Of a stretch of DNA of 64,000 nt, positions 55,487 through 64,000 are shown in pieces (the stretch's first letter is position 1; the number at the start of each line of letters is the position of its first letter). Where the stretch lies: positions 1,302,001-1,366,000 of the forward strand of contig NZ_CP108427.1 in assembly GCF_035982055.1 (NCBI RefSeq), written 5' to 3'. The notes below the pieces were generated by a model that did no database searches, had not been told where the DNA came from, and was given only the letters and a program-made list of their open reading frames with translations. The DNA is from Streptomyces sp. NBC_01288 (lineage in GTDB: Bacteria; Actinomycetota; Actinomycetes; Streptomycetales; Streptomycetaceae). Position numbers and translations under genes: made by a program.

Positions 55487-57040
55487 CTACCGCACCTCCT
55501 GGTCGTTGTCCGGGACCCGTGCGGCCCGTATCGGCTGGCGTTCCGTGAGTCGACGGCCGTCCCCCACTGCCTGAACGGCGTGGGAGGTACCCCCACCGTT
55601 CTGCCAGGTCGGCCGCTCGCTTTGGCCGCGCAGCGCGTTGGCCAGCCCGTCCCACAGCGTGCCGTCGGTCCGGTCGCGCGGATCGGGGTCGATCAGCACC
55701 ACGCCGATCACCGGGATGTGCTGGTCCGCGAGTTGTCGGGCCACGGTGTGCAGCCATGCGGCGCTGCCGTGCCCGGCGCGCACGACGAGCACGGTCCGGG
55801 AGCCGAGGTGCTGGAGGTCGGTCCACGCCGTGCCGGGTGCCACCGAGCCGACGCCGATCCGCTGCTCCTGCGGGGACACGGTGGCGGCCTTTTCGGCGCC
55901 GACCACGGTGGGGTCCCCCGGTTTCGGGCGGCGGCCCGAGAGCTGCGTGCCGGGGAGGCCGTCGACGACGGTCACCGGACCGTCCTCCCTCAGTGCCCGG
56001 GCGAGACCGAGGGCGATCACGGCCGTGCTGCGCGCGCAGCCGAGTTCAAGGAGCGACAGCGGTTCCGCCGAGCCGCGCGAGGTGCGGGCCAGCGTGGTGG
56101 CGAGCCGTTCGCGTGCCGCTCGGGTCCGCCGGCGCTGCCACAACCTGCCGGAGCGGCGCGGTAGTTCGGCGATGACGGAGGCGCCGAGGTTCGCCGCGAT
56201 GTCCCGGCGCAGCACAGGGCGGTCCGCGACCACCACGCCGACCGCGGCCAGCGCGAGCCCGAGGAAGAGCCCGAGGACAAGGCCGATCACGCCGTCGGTG
56301 ACGAGGGCCTTGGGCAGCGAGTGCCGCACCGCGCGCGGGGCGTCCACGATCTGCGTACCGGCGACGAGCTGGGGGGCGCCGACGCGGGCCTCCTCGGCGC
56401 GCTGGCCGAAGTCGGAGATCTGCGAGGTGAGTTCGGCCCGGCGGGCGAAGAGCGACTCCAGGTTCGCCGCGTCCTTGGGGTCGCTGTCGGGCGACCGGCC
56501 GCCGATCGACTTGTTGATGTCGGCGAGCTCCGCCTGCATCCGGGCCTGCTGGTCGAGCAGGCCCTGGGCGTTGGCATTGGCGATGTCGTTGATGCGCTTG
56601 GCGTGGTCCGCGACGAACGCCTCGGCCAGTGCCTTGGCCCGGGCCACCGCCTCCGCGTCGGTCTTGCCCGTCACATCGATCTCAAGGACGTTGTTGGTCA
56701 GTCCGGTGCCCCGGTAGTCCTTCATGAAGTCCTCCGGTTTTTCCGGGGACTTGAGGATCCGCAGGGCCTGGCCGGCGATCCGCGAGGTCGCCAGCAGCTG
56801 GGCGTCGGTGCGGATCAGCGTTCCGGTGTCGTTCGGCTGGTCCTCCTGATGCGCGACCAGCACCTTGGTCACGGCGGCCGGGGCCGGCGGCAGCGCGACC
56901 GCCACGGCCGCGCCGGCCAGCATCCCGAGGAGCGCCATGGCGCCCCACAGCCGGCGGCGTCTGCGCACCGCGACCACCAGTGCCTGGAGGTCGAGGAGCG
57001 GGGTGGCGGCCGACGACTCCGAAGTCGTGCTCGTCGTCAC
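55487..57040 (-). CDS. Wzz-like chain-length protein with degenerate kinase-like domain (second copy)
   Basis: A 517-residue polysaccharide co-polymerase. TM1 is near residue 30 (LWGAMALLGMLAGAAVAVALP), a coiled-coil periplasmic region extends to ~265, TM2 is GVIGLVLGLFLGLALAAVGVVV, then a cytoplasmic Rossmann-like domain. That domain aligns with BY-kinases, but the P-loop reads GCARSTAVIALGLARAL without the GKS/GKT lysine, so ATP turnover is doubtful. GTG 57040 overlaps the first copy by 4 bp. Confidence 0.85.
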   Translation of the reverse strand: MTTSTTSESSAATPLLDLQALVVAVRRRRRLWGAMALLGMLAGAAVAVALPPAPAAVTKVLVAHQEDQPNDTGTLIRTDAQLLATSRIAGQALRILKSPEKPEDFMKDYRGTGLTNNVLEIDVTGKTDAEAVARAKALAEAFVADHAKRINDIANANAQGLLDQQARMQAELADINKSIGGRSPDSDPKDAANLESLFARRAELTSQISDFGQRAEEARVGAPQLVAGTQIVDAPRAVRHSLPKALVTDGVIGLVLGLFLGLALAAVGVVVADRPVLRRDIAANLGASVIAELPRRSGRLWQRRRTRAARERLATTLARTSRGSAEPLSLLELGCARSTAVIALGLARALREDGPVTVVDGLPGTQLSGRRPKPGDPTVVGAEKAATVSPQEQRIGVGSVAPGTAWTDLQHLGSRTVLVVRAGHGSAAWLHTVARQLADQHIPVIGVVLIDPDPRDRTDGTLWDGLANALRGQSERPTWQNGGGTSHAVQAVGDGRRLTERQPIRAARVPDNDQEVR

Positions 57041-58404
57041 GCTGGATCTCCTGTCGCGTGGCCGTGTACCGCGAACGTCAAAGTGGCGTCGTCGGGCAGT
57101 CGTTCGGCGGTTTCCGTCGGTCGGGTGCGGACCGAGCCGGCGACGACGACGCCGACGAGCTCGTGGCCGCCGTCCGCGCACGCCTCGGCGATGCCGGCGA
57201 GTTCTCCGGCGGTCCAGCTCCCGGCGCCGAGGACGGCGAGGGCACCGGACTCGGTGTCGCGGTCCGGCACGATCGGCCGGTCCACCGAGACCTCCACGAC
57301 CCGCAGTTGCGGGTCACCGGAGGCCTCGGCGACGAGCTGTCCGGCGGCCAGCCGGGCGACCTCGTCGCCTTCCGGTACGACGACCAGCAGCCGCCGGGGG
57401 GCGGGCAGTTGGTCCCGGAGGCGGGCGCACACCCGCCGGTAGCGGAGCCGCCGCTCGGCCTCGTCGCCGGATCGCTGCGGGGTCGGTGCGTCCCACGGGG
57501 TGTCGGTGCCGAGAAGGCGGCGGAGCCGGGCCCGTGAGCCGTGGCTCGCGGGCCGGTGCCCGTGTCGTTCGCCGGGCACGTCGACGGTGCCGAGGAACGG
57601 CGAGCCGAGCGCCGCGGCGATCTCCGGTTCGGTGCGCAGCCGACGGCTCACCCGTGCGGCGGCGAGATGGCCCGCGACCGCGAGCAGGAGGAACAACAGC
57701 GCCCCGCCGACGGTCAGTTGTATCCTCGTCGGCGCCGCCGCGCCGGTCGGCCGGGGGGCGGGCCCCATGACGACCATGCTGGCCTTGGCGCCCGCCGGGT
57801 TGGCCTCCTCCAGCTTCTTCATGGCGTCCTGAAGCCCGGTGCGCAGACCCTCCAGCTCGGTGCGGGCCTGCACGCCCTCCACGGTCTGCCCCGGATCCGC
57901 CGAGTCGGCCAGCTCGGTGATACGGCGGTTGGTCTCGGCCACCTGCTTGCGCAGCGCCTCCGTCGCCGTGTCCGCCGCGGGGTCGGTGCTGCCGCCCGCG
58001 ATACGGGTGGCGAAGGTGACGAACTGCTGGGCCAGCTGGTCGGAGAGCCGCTGCGCGCGCTCCGGGGTGTCGGCCGTACCGGAGACCTTGATGATGTTCC
58101 CGTCGTCCGCCTTGGCACTCACGTCTTTCTGCAGTTCGGTGCCGTCGACGCCCCACTTCAGCGCGGCGGCCGCGCGGTCGACCACCGCCGAACTGGTGGC
58201 GATGTCCACCTGGGTCAGCAGTTCGCGCTCTTCCCACTGGCCCGGCAGCAGCACCGATGCCTCTGCCGTGTAGCGCGGCGGAAGCAGCAGCACCGAGGTG
58301 CCGTAGCCGAAGAGCGCGCCCGCTACGGCGAGGACGGCCAGAAGCCGCCACCGCCGACGGAGAATCCGTCCGATCGTGACCAGGCGGATCGTGTCCTCAT
58401 TCAA
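57037..58404 (-). CDS. Wzz-like chain-length protein with degenerate kinase-like domain (first copy)
   Basis: A 455-residue co-polymerase. TM1 near residue 30 (LLAVLAVAGALFGYGTSVLLLPPRY) is followed by a Wzz domain, TM2 (LTVGGALLFLLLAVAGHLAAA) and a C-terminal Rossmann-like domain starting LLVVVPEGDEVARLAAGQLV, again without a Walker A lysine. TTG 58404 overlaps the glycosyltransferase stop (TTGA), continuing the coupled pattern. Two non-identical Wzz proteins in tandem may act as a heteromer. Confidence 0.85.
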   Translation of the reverse strand: MNEDTIRLVTIGRILRRRWRLLAVLAVAGALFGYGTSVLLLPPRYTAEASVLLPGQWEERELLTQVDIATSSAVVDRAAAALKWGVDGTELQKDVSAKADDGNIIKVSGTADTPERAQRLSDQLAQQFVTFATRIAGGSTDPAADTATEALRKQVAETNRRITELADSADPGQTVEGVQARTELEGLRTGLQDAMKKLEEANPAGAKASMVVMGPAPRPTGAAAPTRIQLTVGGALLFLLLAVAGHLAAARVSRRLRTEPEIAAALGSPFLGTVDVPGERHGHRPASHGSRARLRRLLGTDTPWDAPTPQRSGDEAERRLRYRRVCARLRDQLPAPRRLLVVVPEGDEVARLAAGQLVAEASGDPQLRVVEVSVDRPIVPDRDTESGALAVLGAGSWTAGELAGIAEACADGGHELVGVVVAGSVRTRPTETAERLPDDATLTFAVHGHATGDPA

Positions 58405-59655
58405 TGGTGCGGCCTCTTCCCCGTACGGAGCGGCCCAGCCGCGGACACCGGGGTTTGGTCCCGGCAGGCGGCGGCATAGGCGGCGAGCAGTGACGCTTGC
58501 GAGTTCTCCCAGGACAGCGGCCCACTGACCCGCTCCTGGCCGATCTTGCCCATCCGCGCCCGCTTCTGCGGATCGTCGAGGAGCAGCGCGATGAGCTTGG
58601 CGAACTGGGCCTCGTCGTCGTCGGGCGCGTAGACGGCGGCGTCACCGGCGGAGACGCGCGCCTCCCGGAGGTCGAACGAGACGATCGGCCGTCCCATCGC
58701 CATGTACTCCAGGACCTTGTTCATGGTCGACACGTCGTTGAGCGGATTGCACGGGTCGGGAGAGAGGCACACGTCCGCCGTGCACAGGTAGCGCACCAGG
58801 TCGGCGTCCGGGATGCGCCCGGTGAACTGCACCTGCTCGGAGAGACCGAGTCGCCCGGCCAGCTCCACCATCGCGTCGAAGGCGTCGCCGGCGCCGACGA
58901 AGACCGCGTGCCAGTCGGTCCGCCCGAGTTCGTCGCGCAGCTTCGCCAGGGCCCGCAAGGCGTAGTCGACGCCGTCCTGCGGGCCCATGACGCCGAGGTA
59001 GCACAGGAGATGGGGCTTGCCGCGCTTCAACTCCGGCTCCGGCGGCACCGGTTGGAACCGGTCGGTCGCGGGCGCGCTGCGCACCACGAAGACGTCCTCC
59101 GGCCGCTTGCCGCCACGGCGCAGCGCGACGTCCCGGTAGCTCTCGTTCGTGGCGAGCACGATGTCCGCGGCCCGGTAGGTCCGCCGCTCCAGCGCGCACA
59201 CGGCGCGGTAGAGCAGGTCCTCGCCGCGGTCGAACCGGGAGAGGTACAGCTCGGGCACCAGGTCGTGCTGGTCGAAGACGAACCGCGCGCCGCGCCGCTT
59301 CATCCACAGGGCCGGGAGGAACAGCAGGTCGGGCGGGTTGCAGGCGTGGACCACGTCGACCGGGCCGACCTTGCGGGCCAGCCGGACCGTGTGCCAGAGC
59401 GCCGTTCCGTACTCGCGTAGGTAGCCGGCCGGTCCTCCGGTGGCCGCGCGCAACGGGTAGCGGTGGATCCGCACCCCGTCGATCACCGCTTCCGGTTCCG
59501 TGTCCCGTTTCTCCCCCTGAGGGCAGATGACGTGCACTTCCCAGCCCGCGTCGCGCAGGGTGGTGCACTCCTGCCACACCCGCCGGTCGAAGGGCACCGA
59601 AAGGTTCTCCACCAGGATCAGCGCGCGTCGGTTCGACCCGTCGCGGCTGATTGCG

Positions 59656-59666
<11 letters not shown>
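58401..59666 (-). CDS. Family 4 glycosyltransferase
   Basis: A 421-residue GT-B enzyme. The N-terminus has ALILVENLSVPFDRRVWQE (typical WcaI/WbuB-like), and the donor domain has CLSPDPCNPLNDVSTMNKVLEYMAMGRPIVSFD. TTG 59666 overlaps the upstream dehydrogenase gene by 11 bp; no better start is seen. Probably adds the second sugar after the initiating transferase. Confidence 0.9.
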
Positions 59667-60972
<1,306 letters not shown>

Positions 60973-61042
60973 GCCCCGTCTCTCCCCCCAGTCAGGCCCT
61001 TGCGGCCTGCGGTCCGCGCGTCGGTCGGTCGACCCCCGCGCA

Positions 61043-62542
61043 TCAGTAGGCCCCCTGCCCGTGGAGCACCGCACGCAGCGTCTTCCACAAGATCACCGTG
61101 TCCAGGGCGAGCGACCAGTCCTCCACGTACCGCAGGTCGAGGCGGACCGCCTCCTCCCACGACAGATCACTGCGTCCGCTGATCTGCCACAGGCCGGTGA
61201 GCCCGGGCTTGACCAGCAGCCGTCTTCGGATGTCCGGGCCGTACGCGGCGGACTCCTCCGGCAGCGGAGGCCGCGGTCCGACGAGCGACATCGATCCGGT
61301 GAGCACGTTGAAAAGCTGCGGGAGCTCGTCGAGCGAGTACCGGCGCAGCACCGCTCCCACCCGGGTCACCCGCGGATCCCGGCGGAGCTTGAACAGCAGA
61401 CCCGCGCCCTCGTTCCGGCCGGCCAGGTCCGCACGCGCCCCGTGGGCCCCGGTGACCATGGTGCGGAACTTGACGATGGTGAACTCGCGGCCGTCCTTGC
61501 CGACCCTGCGCTGGCGGTAGATCGCCCCGCCCCGGCTGTCCATCAGCACGAGCAGTCCGACGAGGAGCATCAGCGGCGCCAACAGCACCAGCAGAATCGT
61601 TGCGCCTATCCGGTCCACGACCCCTTTGATCGCCCGGCGGCCCCCGCTGAAGGTCGGCATGCTGACCCGCAGCAGCGGGATTCCGAGCACCGCGTCGACA
61701 TGCAGGCGCGGGCCGGCCACCTCCATCAGCACGGGGGCCACGATCATCTCGGCGTCGCTGCCTTCGAGGTTCCAGGCCAGCCGCTGCAACCGGTCCGGTG
61801 ACCAGTGCGGGTCCGGGGTGACGGCGACGACACGGTAGCCGTCGTGACGGACGTGCTTGGCGACGTCCTCCAGCAGGCCTATGACCGGGACTCCGTCCAA
61901 CTGGTCACCGTCGAGGCCGCCTTGCTCGCCGTCGATCCCCCGGCCGTCCGTCGTGCACACCGCCTCCACCCGCCAGCCGAGGTGCGGGAACTTGCGGGTG
62001 CGGTTGATCAGGTCACGCACGGTGGCCGGGCTCCCGGCGGCGAGCACCGGTCTCAGGCACCGTCCTTCGTTGCGCTGTCTGTGCAGCCAGAGCCGGAGCA
62101 CATACCGCTCGGTCATGGTGACGAGCGCGATCGCCGGGATCGCGACGAAGATCCAGAGCTTGATGTTGCGCGAGGTCAGAGCGATCCCGCCGAGCGCCAG
62201 CACGACGGTCGCCGTGAACAGCGAGCGTCCGAGCCGACGGAATTCCTCGGCACCCTGGCCGAGCACGGCCGGAGCCCACGACCGGCTCACCGCGAGCGCC
62301 CCCAGCACCAGCAACTGGGTGCCGAAAGCGAGAATCTCCCATTTCTCATGCCAGTTGGCCGCGTCCCGGGCCCCGAAGAAGTCGCCGATCGCCGCCACCA
62401 CGAAAGCGGTGGCCACGGTGTCGCTGAAGATCACGGTACGGCGGTACCGCTGCTCCCAATCGGTCGCGGACTGGCTGATCGCCCCGTTCGCCAGACGCTC
62501 GCGCGCCGACGGAAAAGGGCCGACTATTCCCCCCTGCCGCAC
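61043..62542 (-). CDS. Polyprenyl glycosylphosphotransferase (initiating enzyme)
   Basis: A 499-residue WcaJ/WbaP-type transferase. Several N-terminal membrane helices and a Rossmann-like middle domain are followed by the C-terminal bacterial sugar transferase domain: VDRIGATILLVLLAPLML, FTIVKFRTM, SLDELPQLFNVL, MSLVGPRPPLPEE and KPGLTGLWQISGRSDL. It moves a sugar-phosphate to undecaprenyl phosphate and starts repeat-unit assembly. GTG 62542 is chosen because GGGGGG lies four bases upstream; GTG 62587 is possible. First gene of the 21-gene operon. Confidence 0.9.
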   Translation of the reverse strand: MRQGGIVGPFPSARERLANGAISQSATDWEQRYRRTVIFSDTVATAFVVAAIGDFFGARDAANWHEKWEILAFGTQLLVLGALAVSRSWAPAVLGQGAEEFRRLGRSLFTATVVLALGGIALTSRNIKLWIFVAIPAIALVTMTERYVLRLWLHRQRNEGRCLRPVLAAGSPATVRDLINRTRKFPHLGWRVEAVCTTDGRGIDGEQGGLDGDQLDGVPVIGLLEDVAKHVRHDGYRVVAVTPDPHWSPDRLQRLAWNLEGSDAEMIVAPVLMEVAGPRLHVDAVLGIPLLRVSMPTFSGGRRAIKGVVDRIGATILLVLLAPLMLLVGLLVLMDSRGGAIYRQRRVGKDGREFTIVKFRTMVTGAHGARADLAGRNEGAGLLFKLRRDPRVTRVGAVLRRYSLDELPQLFNVLTGSMSLVGPRPPLPEESAAYGPDIRRRLLVKPGLTGLWQISGRSDLSWEEAVRLDLRYVEDWSLALDTVILWKTLRAVLHGQGAY

Positions 62543-63080
62543 AGAACCCCCCAAGGTCCCCAGTGGTACGGCGTCGCCGCCGCACACTGTTTCGCCCCCT
62601 GCGGAGGGTCCCCGCCCCCCGCACTGTGCCTCCCCTAGGGAGGCCCCCCACTGCGCTGTTCCCCCTCAGAAGGCCACCGCCCCCGGCGTATGGCATCCCG
62701 ACTGTCGCAGAGCTACGTGAACAACCCGGAAACCTGTCGGGACTTCGGATGCTCCCCGCGCACCAAGTCCCTCTTGAGCTCCGAGAATTGATCACCCCCA
62801 CGTCCGGCGCGAGAGACGCGGCCACTGGCCGTCCACAACGCCGGACCCATAGATCACCTTTTGTCGCCTGGTGTCCCACCATGCGAAAGCACGGTCAATC
62901 TAGACCATCTATGGGCGCCTGGAGAGAGGTCTGTGTGGACTTTGTGCTCAATATTTGCAGGCGGGTCCATAGATCGGCGACCGCCTACGGGTGTCTCGGT
63001 GACGGAAAACGTGCGGTGCGCCCTGCGACGGCGGGAGTTCTCCGAGCCGACGGCACCGGCGACCCGAGGCGTCCCGGCAC
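62543..63080. promoter_or_regulatory. Long upstream region of the exopolysaccharide operon with three CCATAGAT motifs
   Basis: No convincing gene. CCATAGAT occurs at 62847-62854 and 62967-62974, and its complement ATCTATGG at 62907-62914. The three copies start exactly 60 bp apart with the middle one inverted, and flanking bases extend two of them to CCCATAGATC. Local base composition is more AT-rich than the neighbours. The operon promoter probably lies here, but I cannot fix a -35/-10 pair. Confidence 0.5.
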
Positions 63081-63084
63081 CGAT

Positions 63085-63430
63085 CGACGACACCCGGGAA
63101 CAGGTCTTCACCGCTCCGTTTGCGCAGGCAGACGCCGAGAACGACCTCGCCCGGGTCGTCGCCGTCGACTCCAAGATCGTGCGCGCCGACCAGCACGCCT
63201 CCGAAGCCCACCCAAACCGGCCACGGCCGTGTCGGGCGCCCAACCGCCCAACCCACATGCCTATGTGGCGCATTCTCGCGAGCCGTCCGACCCCACCTCA
63301 GGAGGCAGGGCAAGCGCGCGGTGGTGCCGCAGGGGCCGATCAGATCGCCGCACGCGAACACCGCGACGGACTCGGCCGCCGGCCTTCGCCGGTACGGGAG
63401 CGCGACAGGATCACGTCGAAGACCGCGCAC
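63085..63430 (+). pseudogene. Relic of an IS5-family transposase
   Basis: Pieces of a DDE transposase can be followed across frames: AQADAENDLARVVAVDSKIVRADQHA (first Asp region, about 63120-63200), then in another frame SRAVRPHLRRQGKRAVVPQG (about 63270-63330), then ADQIAAREHRDGLGRRP and VRERDRI (to about 63415). Several frameshifts and missing segments make it inactive. It lies next to tRNA-Pro, on the right side of the exopolysaccharide operon's control region. Confidence 0.6.
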
Positions 63431-63561
63431 CGACCCGTCCCCGAACCAGAACCAGCCCCGCACCCGACCCGGGAACACCCTGCGCCCACCACGCCCGCAG
63501 ACACGACAAAGACCGCCTTCCCATCGCTGAGAAAACGGCCTCTGACCTGCGACTTAAAAAG

Positions 63562-63635
<74 letters not shown>

Positions 63636-63765
63636 TTGCCCGTCTGACCTGGGGTTTCCCCTGGTTGAACGCGCATGGAAACAATACCGCACTCCCGTCG
63701 ATGATCGCGCACGCCTTTATTCGGCGCCGACTTTCGGCCGACTCCGCACGACTCCCCTGCGGCGC

Positions 63766-63803
63766 TTGACCTGAAGTTTGGTTGAGGTTGCACGATCGTC
63801 CGC
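63766..63803 (+). promoter_or_regulatory. SoxR/MerR-type promoter of the transketolase-like gene
   Basis: TTGACC (63766-63771) overlaps the dyad ACCTGAAGTTTGGTTGAGGT (63769-63788), which has the CCT..AA/TT..AGG arms of SoxR boxes. The best -10 (CACGAT, 63791-63796) lies 19 bp from the -35, the overlong spacer typical of MerR-family promoters. The expected start is at or one base before the ATG at 63804, so the mRNA would be leaderless. Confidence 0.6.
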
Positions 63804-64000
63804 ATGACGACGACCACCACGGAACACAACCGCCTCCACACGTACGGCGAGCTGCCCCGCCTCATGGGGCTGATGACCGGCGACGAGAAGCACGGGCCGG
63901 CGGCGACCTCGACGCTGGATGCGCTGTGGGTCCTCTACGACCGGGTTCTGCGGGTCGGCCCGGAGCGGATGGACGACCCCGAGCGTGACCGGTTCCTGCT
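63804..64000 (+). CDS. Transketolase-like protein, N-terminal part (cut by window edge)
   Basis: The first 65 residues of a protein that continues past the window. ALWVLYDRVLRVGPERM and ERDRFLL resemble the N-terminus of transketolase-type thiamine-diphosphate enzymes, where the next expected motif (SKGHG) would fall just outside. The leaderless start is supported by the promoter. The family call rests on a short stretch and could be wrong in detail. Confidence 0.65.
   Translation, partial: MTTTTTEHNRLHTYGELPRLMGLMTGDEKHGPAATSTLDALWVLYDRVLRVGPERMDDPERDRFL

Noticed and set aside
51552..55574. 1340-codon open frame on the plus strand
   Set aside because: It is antisense to the two-domain oxidoreductase and asparagine-synthase genes, which have complete family motifs. 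The frame is open only because of GC-rich codon bias.
62543..63080. Riboswitch (ydaO or c-di-GMP type) before the exopolysaccharide operon
   Set aside because: I could not find the conserved cores. Repeats are short CCATAGAT motifs only.

Overview
High-GC DNA with strong third-position GC bias, GTG/TTG starts, mycothiol-type detoxification genes, several leaderless promoters and dense catabolic clusters points to a Streptomyces-type actinomycete chromosome. The species cannot be named from the window. The only RNA gene seen is a tRNA-Pro(GGG) at 63562-63635. The last gene (transketolase-like, from 63804) runs off the right edge.

Left part (1-20 kb): a 40-bp tandem repeat; a GMC (choline-dehydrogenase-like) oxidoreductase; an ArsR-family regulator divergent from an amino-acid-type ABC importer plus a CocE-type hydrolase, with a perfect 15-bp-arm palindrome between them. 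Next comes a beta-glucan utilisation locus on the minus strand (lipoprotein binding protein, two permeases, GH1 beta-glucosidase, then a Tat-exported GH144-like glucanase). A LacI regulator at 18760-19854 probably controls it, because the same operator sequence lies upstream of both. In between sit a low-complexity Gly-Ser/Gly-Thr protein with alpha-helical repeats and a zinc-knuckle/WD40 protein.

Middle part (20-34 kb): PlsC-like acyltransferase, two gene relics, an MFS transporter with a leaderless promoter, a sulfur-binding-domain HNH nuclease (type IV restriction of phosphorothioate DNA), a PLP decarboxylase and a membrane metallophosphoesterase. Then follows a demethylation locus: IclR regulator, Rieske oxygenase, ferredoxin reductase, Rieske ferredoxin, S-formylmycothiol-hydrolase-like MBL protein, mycothiol-dependent formaldehyde dehydrogenase and a TetR regulator. 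The GMC gene 26 kb away and this locus share one promoter architecture (inverted repeat GTTGCG-N5-CGCAAC over the -35, TATA 8-9 bp on). This suggests one regulon that oxidises a methylated compound and disposes of the formaldehyde.

Right part (34-62.5 kb): after an NCS1-permease relic and a PAP2 phosphatase comes a 27.6-kb minus-strand run of 21 genes, nearly all overlapping by ATGA/GTGA/TTGA or separated by a few bases. It encodes a complete exopolysaccharide pathway: initiating phosphoglycosyltransferase, AlgD-like sugar dehydrogenase, three glycosyltransferases, two chain-length proteins with degenerate kinase-like domains, asparagine-synthase-type amidotransferase, two-domain oxidoreductase, heparinase/alginate-lyase-like protein, beta-helix lipoprotein, polymerase/ligase, flippase, pyruvyltransferase, and a sugar-modification module (cytidylyltransferase, C-methyltransferase, PIG-L deacetylase, epimerase, DUF4910 protein, RmlC-like epimerase, aminotransferase). 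I regard this operon and its sugar module as the best candidate for an undescribed system.

Right edge: a 1-kb spacer with three CCATAGAT motifs at exact 60-bp steps, a decayed IS5-type transposase, tRNA-Pro, and a SoxR/MerR-type promoter in front of the partial transketolase-like gene.
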